A stretch of 64,000 nt of DNA from Apostichopus japonicus (lineage: Eukaryota; Echinodermata; Holothuroidea; Aspidochirotida; Stichopodidae): the NCBI RefSeq assembly GCF_037975245.1, contig NC_092568.1, positions 31,652,501 through 31,716,500 on the forward strand, given 5' to 3'. The translations under genes were made by a program, and so were the position numbers. The notes under the pieces were generated by a model, which saw nothing but the letters and a program-made list of their open reading frames with translations, made no database searches and was not told where the DNA came from. Each line of letters begins with the position of its first letter. Position 1 is the stretch's first letter. Positions 10,441 through 22,974 of the stretch are shown one piece after another.

Positions 10441-12030
10441 AAAGAAGCTAATACAGGTCACTGGAGGTCAACCTGAGGTCAAAGGTCACCCAAATGCAGT
10501 TCGACTATTGTATTACAATAGCGTAACTCTCAACCCTGTCAGTGGTAGTTTCACAAGTTATCGGGAAAAAACACATTTTGACCCATAAATGACCTTTGGT
10601 GACCTTGGATCACATCACGGTTATTTTTGAAAATGTGTCCCTACTTCATTCACAACTTGTCCTAATATACCAGCCATGTCAGACTTCGTGACTAGAAGTT
10701 GTTGCAAAAATTAGCATAAGTTGGGAGTTTTTGGCACTTAATCAACCTTGAATGACCTTGAATGACCTAATGGTTTTTATCAAAAATGTTCCTCTTGATG
10801 ATGTGCACTCTGTCCTAAAATCCCAACCTTGATGGACATATGGTTCTCACGTTATTGCAAAAATACTAGTTTTTGACCCCTAATTGACCTTTTTTGACCT
10901 TGGATCATATTACCGTTATGTTTTGAAACGATCCTTTACCCCATTCACAACTAGTCCCAAAATATCAACCATGTCGGACCCTGTTAGTGGTAGTTTCACA
11001 CGTTATTGAGAAAAACAACACATTTTGACCCATAAATGACCTTTGGTGACCTTGGATCACATCACGGTTTTTTTGAAAATGTGTCCCTACTCCATTTACA
11101 ACTCGTCCTAATATACCAGCCATGTCAGACTTTGTGACTAGAAGTTGTTGCAAAAATTAGCATAAGCTGGCAGTTTTTTGCACATAATCAACCTTGAATG
11201 ACCTTGGATGGCCTGATGGTTTTTATCAAAAATGTTCCTCTTGATGAGGTGCACTCTGTCCTAAAATTTGTTTGGCTTACAATATACACACATAATGTTA
11301 TTGCTAGAAATGTATCAAAACCAACCTTTGGCCCCTCATAACTTGAGAACTGGGTGTCCGATTGAAGCGGGAGTTGGTTTCCTATATTCAGCACAAAAAG
11401 CTCTATCATATGTCAACAAATTTTTAAACTTATCTTTGTTCTGTTTTGTTTTGCCCCGTATCTCCTAAAATGAGCATATTTTTTAAGATTTGACCTTTGA
11501 CCTTTTGACCTCGCGGTCAGATGTAGTTTGACACGCTGATTCCAAAAAGCAACATGACAAGTCTGTGCGACCATCCTAACTGTACTTATTAAAAAACAAA
11601 AACATTGACCTCTGATAACTTCGCACACGAAGGTCGCACAGGGGTCAACTATGGATCATTTTGATCGGAAGGTACCTTTGAGATCCGATTATGGCCACGA
11701 AAATTCAAATAACCCAAAAAACTGATAAAGGTCACCGGAGGTCAACCTGAGGTCAAAGGTCACCTAGATGCGGCTCGACTCCCTGATTACAATAGCGTAA
11801 CTCCCAACCTTCACGGACATTTGGTTCTCAAGTTATTGCAAAAATACTAGTTTTTGACCCCTGATTGACCTTTGTTGACCTTGGATCACATGACCGTTAT
11901 GTTTTGAAATGATCCCTTACCCCATTCACAACTGGTCCCAAAATATCAACCATGTCGGATCCTGTTAATGGGAGTTATTGCTTGTTTTAATATTTTGGTT
12001 TTTGGCCTCTAACTGACCTTTGGTGACCTT
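10440..12030 (+). repeat. repeat field rich in AGGTCA half-sites
   Basis: A segment of about 285 bp at 10535-10825 is repeated at 10979-11265 (444 bp apart). A second pair of about 160 bp occurs at 10826 and 11804. The units are dense in TGACCT / AGGTCA hexamers. At 10455-10488 four AGGTCA copies follow each other with spacers of 4, 5 and 1; the same arrangement recurs at 11729-11762. TGACCT pairs spaced by four lie at 10590-10605, 11037-11052 and 12014-12029, and a one-spaced then two-spaced trio at 11491-11511. This looks like transposon-derived sequence; no coding region is seen. Confidence 0.8.
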
Positions 12031-12145
12031 CACAGGCAACACAAAAAATAGGGCACATCTACTCAATGTGGCACTCATATACACCAAATATTAGATTGGT
12101 CCAAGCTTCCCTACTTGAGATACCGTGTTTACAAGCCAGGCGTCA

Positions 12146-12162
12146 CACACACACACACACCC
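12146..12162. repeat. short (CA)n run
   Basis: About eight CA dinucleotides. Confidence 0.8.
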
Positions 12163-12329
12163 ATACATGTAAATGCCCTCAATCGGGGACCATATGTTGA
12201 TACTATGCAAGTGTGGACGTCTTCATATCAAGTTATTGTTTACAGGTTACAAGCGTACTTCCTTGATTGTTAATAAAACATTATGTAAATACCTGATTTG
12301 TTTATTTTTGTCATCATTTACGATCAATT

Positions 12330-13260
12330 ATCATTATGTGATTTTCCACATGCAACTGTGGACATAATGAAAATATATTATCCAATCGTGGACACACAAT
12401 AATGTGTGTACTTTCCACATACCAACTGTGGATGCGAAGGTAATTCTATCCAATTGTGGACACATTAGCGTAGAGTTTTCCCAACTCTAACTGGGGACAT
12501 GTGTGCATAGCATCTGTATATGCCAGGTACTTGCAACACATGACAGCTCAAACCACCACCCTATAATTTCCGAACACAAACATTAGGAATAGTCATTATT
12601 TATTATCAAATACCAATATGTGATATTCCACAATTCAACTGTGGACATCATGGGAATACCGGACTATCCAATCGTGGACAGGGTATAGTGTGAATTAGCA
12701 CATTGCAACTGTGGACACAACGGGAAGGCAATCCAATGCTGGAAACACCGTAGTAGTTTTCCCAATTCTAACCAGGGACATGTTTGCATATCCTCCATAT
12801 GCAAGATATTTTTAACACGTGACAGCTCAAACCACCACCCTACTGTTAAAGGCATATTTTCTGTACATGTAAATAACACAAGTGCCACGTTAACATCATA
12901 ATTAGTCATCACTGGCGATCAACGTGATTTTCCATATCTCAACTGTTGAAATATTGACACTGAATACCGTACTATCCAACCGAGGACACGGTAGCTTATA
13001 GTACGGTGTTTTCCCATATCAACTGTGGATATGAATGAATACTATCCAACTGCGGACATGCTGTGTCTTTAGTGTGGAGTTTCCATATATTAACTGTGGA
13101 TTTGAATGAATACTATCCAATTGTGGACACAGCGTTTATAATGCGGAAGTTCCCAATGTCAACTATGAACTTAATGAATACCATCCAATTGTGGATGTGC
13201 ACACTTAAGCAGAGGGTTTTCCAAAATCTAAGCGGGGACGTGTTTGCACAACCTCTGGAT
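12330..13260 (+). repeat. degenerate tandem field based on ATCCAATTGTGGACAC
   Basis: Alternating phrases TATCCAATTGTGGACAC and CAACTGTGGA(C/T) recur every 50-70 bp. A longer block (TTTTCCCAACTCTAACTGGG ... ACAGCTCAAACCACCACCCT) appears near 12475, 12755 and, more diverged, 13215, giving a higher-order period of roughly 280-460 bp. Non-coding. Confidence 0.7.
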
Positions 13261-13379
13261 ATCACAGCTATTTGTAACATATGGCTGCCTAAAGCATCCT
13301 ACAAACATGGAAGTATTACATTGCTGAAAGGTTTTATTTCTGTACATATATGTAACAGATAATCATTTGTTTGTCTAAA

Positions 13380-14200
13380 CTATATTGAGCTGTAAACTTT
13401 TGTGTAGTTTAGAAAGACATATAAAACAGCTAACCAGTGAAGCCTCAGAAATTAATCTGACATTCTCATGACACAATCAGTGGCGGGGTCCAAGTCTACA
13501 AAATGTTAAAGCTCAGTAGGAAATAAAACATCTCTTCAGAATTAGGTTTGAGCTCCAATGTTGACCTTTACCGATGCAAAGAATCATGAAATGTACAGCA
13601 TAGACAAAAAACAATGTACAAATAGACAATAAACAATGTACAAATTGTTGTTCCAGTTCACATGTATTGTCATGTAATGCAGCTCCTTTAGAGTATTTAC
13701 CATATCTATAGAGACTTTACACATGGTAACGTCACATCTCACTTGTTCTTTGCATGTATGCACTGTGAACAATGCAGAGGCTTCTTAAAAAGTAAACTAC
13801 AATGAATCATACATGACAACACTATATTTGGGCCAATACAGCAGATCTACAAGTTGCAGAAAGTGACTTGTGGCGCTACATGCCTTCATCATTGTCGTAT
13901 GACCTGTTGCTATTCTATGTGAATAATTCATTACAGACCACAACAAGTATAGGCCTACCAACAGCAATAAAGTAGTAAGAGACATTATATGATATGCCAA
14001 CTATGCAAGCAAACACATGAACAAGCTCAGGTACAATGTCCCTTTAATATCTCACAAAAGTGAATCCTTGCTCAGGTTGGCAATCCATCAGCACAAGTCC
14101 TACTTGTATTTAATATTGAAGTAATGAGATAAACTACCACTTGTTGTCATGTTAAAGAGCAGGGTATGGTAACCACATACTAGGGCTATTCTTAAATGCC
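13380..14200. other. no gene recognised
   Basis: AT-rich DNA between repeat fields. Small open frames here lack recognisable domains or flanking splice sites. Confidence 0.5.
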
Positions 14201-14204
14201 ACTT

Positions 14205-15965
14205 AATGAAACAAAATTAAAGTTTTTCACTTGGTGAACTTTATAACATTAAACTTCACTTTAAAGGAACAAATCTGCAATCCTGTCAACTTCAATTAGA
14301 GTAACGCACCCACCCCTCTCACTTTTCCACACCCCCCTCTAGAAAGTGACTGGTAAAATAAGTAAATAAAACAACTTGCTAAACTTTAAAACACTTTATC
14401 TTCAACTTTTGAAACATGTTATCTTTAACTTTAAAACACTAAAACTTTAAAACTATATAAACAACTATATAATCTTTAATTACAGTTAAGCACCCACCTC
14501 TCTTACTTCTCCACCACCCCCCCCCCTCCTCACACACTCCTTGCTTCACCCACCATATTGAAGGGATGATGCTATCACTTACAGATGAAACCATATCGTA
14601 TGCTTATTTCACAAACTATTTGTTCTTGTATTGATAACAATTTCACTGTAAAATTAAAAGGATATCTAGAAAGGTGACTGGTAAAATGTGTAAATAAAAC
14701 AACTTGCTAAACTTTAAAACACTTTATCTTCAACTTTAAAACATGTTATCTTTAACTTTAAAACACTTTAACTTTAAAACTATATAAACAACTATATAAT
14801 CTTTAATTACAGTTAAGCACCGACCTCTCTTACTTCTCCACCACCCCCTCCCCCCTCACACCCTCCTTGGTTCACCCATCATACTGAAGGGTTGAAGCTA
14901 TCACTTACATATGAAACCATATCGTATGATTATTTCACAAACTATTTGTTTTTGTATTGATAACAATGTGACTGTAAAATTAAAAGGATATCTAGAAAGG
15001 TGACTGGTAAAATGTGTAAATAAAACAGCTTGCTAAACTTTAAAACACTTTATCTTTAACGTAAAACATGTTTTCTAAACACTTTAACTTTAAAACTATA
15101 TAAACAACAACATTTACTTTAATTAGAGTTAAGTACCCACATCTCTCACTTCTCCACCATCCCCCCCCCCCCCTCCTTCACACCCTTCTTGGTTCACTTA
15201 CCATATTGAAGGGATGATGCTACCATCTACAAATGAAACCATATCATAGGATTATTTCACAAACTATTTGTTCTTGTATTGATAACAATGTCACTGTAAA
15301 ATTAAAAGGATATCTAGAAAGGTGACTGGTAAAATGTGTAAATAAAACAACTTGCTAAACTTTAAACACTTTATCTTTAATGTAAAACATGTTATCTAAA
15401 CACTTTTACTTTAAAACTATATAAACAACAACATTTACTTTAATTAGAGTTAAGCACCCACCTCTCTCACTTCTCCACCACCCCCCCCCCCCCTTCACAC
15501 CTTTCTTGGTTCACCCACCATATTGAAGGGATGATGCTACCATCTACAGATGAAACCATATCATATGATTATTTCACAAACTATTTGTTTTTTTGTTGAT
15601 AACAATTTCACTGTAAAATTAAAAGGATATCTAGAAAGGTGACTGGTAAAATGTGTAGATAACACACCTTGCTAAACTTTAAACACTTTATCTTTAACGT
15701 AAAACATGTTATCTTAACACTTTAACTTTAAAACTATATAAACAACAACATTTACTTTAATTAGAGTTAAGCACCCACCTCTCTTACTTCTCCACCATCC
15801 CCCCCTCCTTCACACCCTTCTTGGTTCACCCACCATATTGAAGGGAAGGGATGATGCTACCATCTACAGATGAAACCATATCATAGGATTATTTCACAAA
15901 CTATTTGTTCTTGTATTGATTACAATGTCACTGTAAATTTAAAAGGATATCTAGGACAAGTTGAC
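14205..15965 (+). repeat. about 320-bp tandem array, about 5.3 copies
   Basis: Successive copies of the anchor AGAAAGGTGACTGGTAAAAT lie near 14341, 14668, 14994, 15316, 15633 and 15953, giving periods of 317-327 bp. Each unit has a C-rich tract (CTCCACCACCCCCC) and the phrase CCATATTGAAGGGATGATGC. The copies diverge only modestly, so the array is fairly recent. It lies just downstream of the SET-recombinase gene's polyadenylation signal. Confidence 0.9.
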
Positions 15966-16235
15966 TGTTAAAATGTTACTGGTAAAATACTCCACCCATC
16001 ATTTTACTTATACATATTAACTACCAATACTATAATTGGTAAACTAATCATAGTGTATTACAAAATCACCATTGTCACCAACGCAACTGATAAACCTTTA
16101 ATGCATAAAACAACTTAAAAGGTACTCATCAATATAGACCTCAATGAATGCATCAAAGACTTGACTATTTGCATGTTAAGTTTTGGAAGGTCTTTCACAA
16201 TCTTTTTCTCTGGGATTGAGCAGGAACAAGAAGGC

Positions 16236-16241
16236 TTTATT
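16236..16241 (-). terminator. AATAAA polyadenylation signal of the SET-recombinase gene
   Basis: Minus-strand AATAAA lies 60 nt after the stop codon at 16302, a normal distance for a short 3' UTR. Confidence 0.7.
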
Positions 16242-16301
16242 TGAAAGAAAGTATAAGTGTAGTATATAGTAACAGTAATGCAAAGACCATGATCAAAGGT
16301 A

Positions 16302-19300
16302 CTATAGTGTCACAAAACTCAATGGATCGCTTTTTCTATTTTGGTTTCGAATGAAGTCTTTGATGTTCCTCCACGTCCTAGATTGTAGTGTTGGCTCAGC
16401 ATGTATAGCTGTCATGATCTTGTCTTTTCCAGGAAGATTGTTCTTTAAAAAGCAGCTCTTGAATATTCTTGCTACAACTTGCTTTTCTTCTGTGGTCCAT
16501 GGCTTCTTCGTTGTGTTTTGTTTTGTCTTCTTTACACCTGATCAATTTAATAACATGTATATATAATGAGATTTATAAAAGATTGTGTGAAAGTTTTTTC
16601 ATGATCTTGTTGCAAATTGAAGTTCTCACACATTACAAAAGACAACTTGTAATAACCTTTAAAATTCACAATTGATAGCATTTGCATACCTTCACTTGCT
16701 TTGACCTTGGAGTCTGTGTAATCGGATGCAGTGGATGACACCGCAATAGTACTGTAATCATCTTCAACGTCTTCATCACGTGGGACCTCTGGAAAGTGGA
16801 TAATTGTTACCAATTAGCACATCATCATTAGTACTGTTTGGCAAAAAGTTTAGTTCAAATTATTTACAGTTACTTGCAATGCATGTGAGATCACTTCATA
16901 AAAGAAATTTAATGAAGTTCTTACTACCATGGCTGTTCGTTAGACAAAGGTGCAGCTTAAAGCTGAAGTGTTTCAATATCATGTTTAAAGGTCATCATTG
17001 AAATGACTGAACGCCGAGTTCTCATGTTCCAAGGCTAGACATTACAGTCACAAACTAACAGATACCTGATAAGCATTAATGCAGGTAGATAAATATGTGT
17101 TCAGATCAATTACACCTCTCTAATGTACTGATGAATAATGTAATGAAGGGTGTAATGATGGATTCTTCTAACATACAGGACAAATCATCGCTCTTCCCAT
17201 TACTACTTCGAGTACAGAATTTAATATAATAAAACAGTCTGCTGCTTTTTCCAACTAAAAACAAGAAAGTATTATCACCTTCATCAGGCTGTATTTGGAT
17301 TTCATCCAAGCTCTTTCCAACTACATTTTGGAGGTTGCCATTTTCTATGTTGAACAAGACTTTAGACACTTTTGCCACTTGCAACGTCTGATCAGGTAAT
17401 CTGTAGTATTCTCTGTGTGTCCTAATGTCGTGTCCCATGAAACGAGCAATGATGTCAAGTTCATTGTCTTTTAAGTTCATTATTTGGCAAACTGTCGCAA
17501 TGTGCTTGCGAAGGCTTGTCGATGTTACATACTCAGGATGGATCGCCCCACAATTCCTGGCATGTGTTCTAATCACATCAGGTCCTCTGATATGACCTTC
17601 ACTGTGCAATGTTGCAAAAATGTACGGATTTGTCTCCAAAACACCAGCCTCTCTTCTTCTCTGGTAGAGTAGATCCAATGCTTCCTTCAACTCGTTTGTC
17701 ATTAACACTGGAACAGTTCTAGTTTTCTTTCCGATTATCTCTACTCGCCACAGTACTTTGCATAGCTCCTGTTCCAATTTTGATAATCCTTCCACCGCAA
17801 CTCCATTACCACCCTTTGTGCATTTGGTTAGGTCTGATGTCGTCATTTTTGCAACTTCACCTGATCGCTTTCGGTTGAACACTATCAAGGAGGCGAGGGT
17901 CACTTCAGCTAGGTCTTTCCAGGTATGTTTTGCGTCATTTGGTTTACTTGTTGACTCATTCTTCAGTACATTCACTCCACATGCAACTTTGTCTTTGAGG
18001 TACTTGGTTAGTTTGACAATATCACTTGTGACTGGGAGGTACTTTGGTTCATTTCTCTTGTTCTCATTTAGAGTTCTCAAAGCATGCGTTGAAACAAGCT
18101 CTTCCCACTTCATGTTATACAGCTCAATAAAGGCTTTGCTTCGCTTTTCAAGGTCAAAATCACCTTTCATTAGAGCATCACCTTTTAAGATTTCTGCAGA
18201 CTTCTTCAGGCTGTGACCAATTTTTAGTGCTAGACTTGGTGTCTCATAAAGGTGGCTATCAGCATCAAAGCCTGATGTCTGGCGTGTGGCGTTTACAACA
18301 GCTACAAACTTCTTTGGATCGATCAAGTCGGTTAATGATGCATTACTTTCACCAGTCAATTGTCTGTATTCAACTACCATGCGGCCAACTTCTCTTAATT
18401 TCGTTCTAATATATGTATACTGGTCTTTATCATGACCAAGTTTCAAGGCAAGCTTTTCTGCCAGCTGTCTGGTTAACGTGTCTGCTTTAATGAAACGTGC
18501 AACGCCTTCCTCATCACATCTAAGACTCGAAAAGATTTCTGAAGTTATCTTGGTTAGGCCAAATTCAGGCAACATCATTTTCCCTTCTTTAATGTAATTC
18601 CTCCTCTTTGCTGGTTTTGCATTTTGTGCGCCTACATGCTTTCTAAATGGACAACGGTGTTTCCACAGATCACTTTTGGCATAATAGCCAAAGCAATCAC
18701 TGCATGGTAAGTAATCATCTGGGTCTGCCGTGAAATTTGGCCGGTAAACTGGAATCAAAACTCCTTGGTTTTCTTTCCTTACTTTTGCATTGTGTACAAA
18801 GTTTCCATAATTTCTCATTTTTGTAAGTCTTTTAGCCTTCAGCTCTGGATCTTTAGTTGCCAGCCATTGAATAACTTCTGGCTCATCCTTATGTTCCTTA
18901 AATTCAGAGAGATGTCGAGGCAATTTTGCTTGGCTTGTTTGGCAAAATGGGCAATATGCACTCTTATCATATTTCCTTTTTCTACCATTATTTGTTTGCA
19001 ACACCTGAATCCCACATGATCTGCTTGATGATGCTGAGTTACAACTGGTTTTTTCCTGAGAGCATTGGTTGATAATGTCTGATGAGCTGGATACACAATC
19101 AGTTTCTTCTTCACAGTTCTGTTTTGTATTGTGAGATGAACATTTTCTGCTTGAAGAGCTAGATACACAACCACTCCTCTGTGTGAATCGAGGTAAGGGT
19201 ATGACATAACTTTCTCCATCCTCAGAATAATCAGATTCAGGCACATAGTCATCACTATGAGAAGACTCAGATTCTGACTCACTGGTTGAGGCATCACTTT

Positions 19301-22300
19301 CAGAGACTTCATTGTCCATGACTAAGGAACATGTTTCAGGCCCTTTAGCAGGTATGTCCTGAGTCATGAGTTGAGAATCAATGGTTGAGGCATTGCATTC
19401 CAAGGAGTCCTCAGTGTCCATGATCAGGGAACGTATTTCAGATCCTATGTCTGACATATACTTTTCCAAAGAAAGTGGACTCTTTTCATTGAGTAATTGA
19501 GATGCATCTTTTAAAACGTTTTCAGTTTCCAAGTTCAGGACCAAAGAGCTTACTTCAGTATGCTTCATTGGAGTCTCTTTCATCAAAATCTTTGGTGCAA
19601 ACTTCATATCATCAGCAGTCATGGGTTGTGAATCAGATGTTAAAGCAGAGCTGTCTGAGGGGTCTTCAGGGTCCATGAGTAATGAACATATTTCAGGTCC
19701 TTCAACTGTTATGTCCTTGTCTGGAGATGATGATCCCTTTTTATTTCGTTCCGAAACAGTCATGGGTTGTGGGCCAGAGTTTAAGGCATTGCTGTTTGAG
19801 GGGTCCTCAGTGTGCATTACCGATGAACTTATTTTAGTTCCTATAGTTGATATGTCCTTTTCCTGAGATGATGATCTCTCTTCGTTTTGTTCATTAGCAT
19901 TCATGGGTTGTGAGTCACTAGTTGAGACATCGCCATATGAGGGTTCTTTAGTGTCCATCACCAACGAAAATGTTTCAAGTCCTTCAGCTGATATCTTTGT
20001 GGGAGATGATGATTCCTTCTCATTTTGTTCACTCTCAGTCATTGGTGTGGGGTCACTGGTTAATGCATTGCTCTCTGGTGAGTCTTCTGTGTCTATGACT
20101 GACGAAATTAACTCAGAGTGTTGATCTGTAACTCTCTTTTCCAGCGATGACAAAATATCCTTTTTGAGAGATGCTGATATCCCCGTTGCCACAGATGATG
20201 TTGATCCATTTTCATTATGTGCCTGTAATATTCAGCAAAGTTAGTATACATCCTTAAGTCTGAGTAATGTGAGTTCGTTCGGTGATGATCATAGTTTCAA
20301 CATAGTTTCACCTGACTGAATTATTGTCTGAGTTGATAAATCAGTCAGAACTACTTAATGCTGATGAATAAAGTCAATAACTTAAGAAACAAAACTCAAG
20401 TAGGTTGTTTCTTTACTGTCTGTCTACATTACCTGAGCACATTTTATATTATATTGACACAATCAGCATACATACACAGCAAATATTATAGATTATTCTC
20501 AAAGTGATGCAACTAAATGAGATGTCTTTGAATATCCTAGAAATTCAATTAAAAGTGAAAGACGAGTTGCAACGTTGATTGGTTCCATATATTTGCTCCA
20601 CTACTTTGCTGTATGAATGTGCTAAACACAAAGCCAGATAGCATATATACTATGGCAAACTATAAAGTTATAACTTTGGTGAGAACTATGTACAAAGTTA
20701 CCTATCTTACAGTTGAGCTGAGAATAGCTTCTTCATAATAATTAACATTATAATGAATACAATAAACAAAGCAAACTGACATGAAAGTAAACTTCATATG
20801 TTACTTCAAGCAACAACAAGAATATTAAAGAATAGCAAACGTTTTGAAACATTCACTTTCATGAAGTAGAAGACTACTTATACTGGGTTGCATTTTATTC
20901 ATAGAAAAGCAAAGGAATTTCTCACAAAGGTATTCTAGATTTAAAGTTGCAATGTGAAGTGTTGAACACTTGTTTCATTCTCATGATTCCCAGTAACAGA
21001 AGTCTTCCTTATGGTATAACCTCAATTTTTACCTTAGCTTGCTGCTTCCAGGGTAGATTAGACACACCGTAATCGTATAGCAGCTCCTCACCTTCTGCTA
21101 TGTCAGTGAGGGCAAAAAGGCATATTACTGGTGTGCCTTCAAAATCAAGAATAGATGGCTTCACGTTTACTTCATTTTTCTCTCCGTGGTTTACCAACCG
21201 TCCCAATATAGGCCCTGTCTCTCGTTCTTCTGTTGCATCAATACTATTTAAGAAAATAAGGTCCATATTATGAAATATCATCAAGTCTACTCTTGATTAA
21301 TCCTGTCACTTTAAGGATTAATAGTTTGATTAGAAGATGAGTGATTGTTGACATGTCACTTACTACAGACACAAATGTAAAACGTTAATGAAAACTCAAC
21401 AATTTCAGGATTACAATTTACTTCAGAGATTGGAGTTTGGGTTTCATTGCTTTGACTACTGTATAAATATGGAACAGCTAATATGTCTTCAGGCTTATGC
21501 ATGTGAATTATTTACCCATATTTGAACTGTTTAAACCACAAATTACATATGTTTAGTGCTATTATTTCTGTATTTGACCATGTTGACTCGACTGTAGTAC
21601 TAGAAGTATGCAGCAAACAATTTTGCATGCAAACAGTGTTTCAAATATATAGCATGCTGTTCAAGATGAATTGGCGAACTCCTTTACATTTGCACTCAGG
21701 CAGACAATTTAACAATTTGTTAAAGAGTAGAATAGTACATGTTCTCACAAAAGAATCATTTGGTATTCAACTCACCAGAACTCCTTTCCTTTACATGAAA
21801 TGAAAAATCTAAAGCCTGATGACCCTTCTTCCTCTTCAAGCTTATCTCCTTCATTAACTGACAGAAGTGACCCAGCATACTGCAGTAGAAACTCTCCTTT
21901 GGTAAATTTGACCTTCGCAAACACTCCTCTGCCTAGAACAGAGAAGAAAATCCAAGTTATTTTTTACAAAATTCACTGCTCATTCTATCAAGATCACTAG
22001 CTGCACCTTCCCAACATTCAACAAAATGAACCCAAATTGGGAAAGAGTTTCAAAACCACACAATTTCAAAACCCAGCTGTAAATTTTAATAGCCACTCAT
22101 TCTGTGCCTCAGTCGAAAGGGTGTGCAATAATATGCCTTCACACCACATCCATACTACTTGAACATCCAAGAAGAACATCTTTTCCTTAATTCTCCAATG
22201 ATCCTTTCCCCTCCTCGCCCCATTCTTCACTTAGGTTCATTGTCACTCTCCTGTTGTTTTCACTCACTATTTATGCCATTGCTAAATAGTCCTATGTTAA

Positions 22301-22496
22301 ATGTGAATATGTCACTACACAAACTTGTGGGTACTTCTGTCAAGGTATTCTTACTTTATTACAGCACAAGAAGTATAAAACTGAATTTGATACCTTTTTG
22401 TGGTATTTCTTTTACATAAAATCCATCTCTATCAGTTTTTCGTTTAACCATGGAAATGGCAACATCTTCTGGTTTCTCTCTTCTTTTCCTCCTCAT
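16302..22496 (-). CDS. SET domain / zinc finger / tyrosine-recombinase-like / SANT fusion protein, six coding exons
   Basis: Predicted exons (minus): 22496-22394, 21932-21776, 21243-21033, 20222-17279, 16788-16690, 16537-16302. All junctions are GT-AG, phases match, and the sum is 3,750 nt (1,249 residues plus stop). Residues 36-146 form a SET domain like KMT5A: RGVFA, GRLVNHG (101-107), GEELLYDYG (138-146); the family methylates lysine. Residues 198-478 hold five to six acidic Ser-rich repeats of about 47 residues. Two zinc-binding-like motifs follow: C581, C584, H594, H601 and C664, C667, H679, C681. Residues 900-1100 resemble a tyrosine recombinase, with R943, K989/990, R1062, H1088 and Y1096/1097; the first box II His is Thr. 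The C-terminus (KKPWTTEEKQ, RTWRNIKDF) is SANT/Myb-like. The 2.9-kb fourth exon suggests transposon ancestry, perhaps Crypton-like. The start codon in the first exon has A at -3. Probably nuclear. Which activities survive is unknown. Confidence 0.85.
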
Positions 22497-22857
22497 TTTG
22501 TGTGTCAACCTGAAAAAAATAATTCATTTAATTGCAGCATTTTCAAATTTACTTTTCACAGAAGTCATAATGTATTTTAGATTAGATTGAGGTACAGTAG
22601 TTTAAAGGTAATCCATATTTCTTCTTTTCCTGTAGAAAATGGTAGCTCATTCAAACACTCACTGCAGAACATGATGATAAAATGATGATAGAAGTGGGGA
22701 AAGTTAACAATATACTTGGATATTACTGTTACTAAATAAAAAAAAAAACTAGAGAAATCAAACTTTCGGAGGTAGTTTCAGCATCATCCCTAAATAAATT
22801 TCCTTCCTACTTATACAAACACAAGTGTACACAAGTGATGGGATACTATTTTCTTAC

Positions 22858-22974
22858 CAGGTTTGATGGCAACTTCAATGTATATTATCATCAAGTAGAC
22901 TATGATGATTATCAGACTGATGAGTAAGGCGGCTAAACTGATGACCAATGTCCATTCACCAGCACATTTCATTC
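22858..22974 (-). CDS. upstream exon with a transmembrane reading frame (candidate uORF exon)
   Basis: A 117-nt interval is bounded by a pyrimidine-rich AG acceptor and a CTG|GTAAGA donor. Only one frame is open through it: it starts MKCAGEWTLV and has a run of about 22 hydrophobic residues (VISLAALLISLIIIIVYLMI). The exon is symmetric, phase 1 to phase 1. If spliced to the SET exon acceptor at 22509 this frame meets TGA at 22507-22505, eight nucleotides before the SET start codon. It is therefore not fused to the SET protein. It could be a short upstream ORF, an exon of another product, or a chance open frame. No homologue recognised. Confidence 0.4.

Noticed and set aside
16547-16813. Separate 88-residue minus-strand protein
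   Set aside because: Contains the 99-nt exon 16690-16788 of the larger gene plus read-through into introns on both sides; not a gene of its own.
17758-18216. 152-residue plus-strand frame
   Set aside because: Antisense shadow of the SET-recombinase gene's main exon, with no domain.
22394-22974. Membrane-anchored SET protein made by fusing the 117-nt exon to the SET exon
   Set aside because: The splice phases put a TGA directly after the junction, so an in-frame fusion is not possible with these sites.
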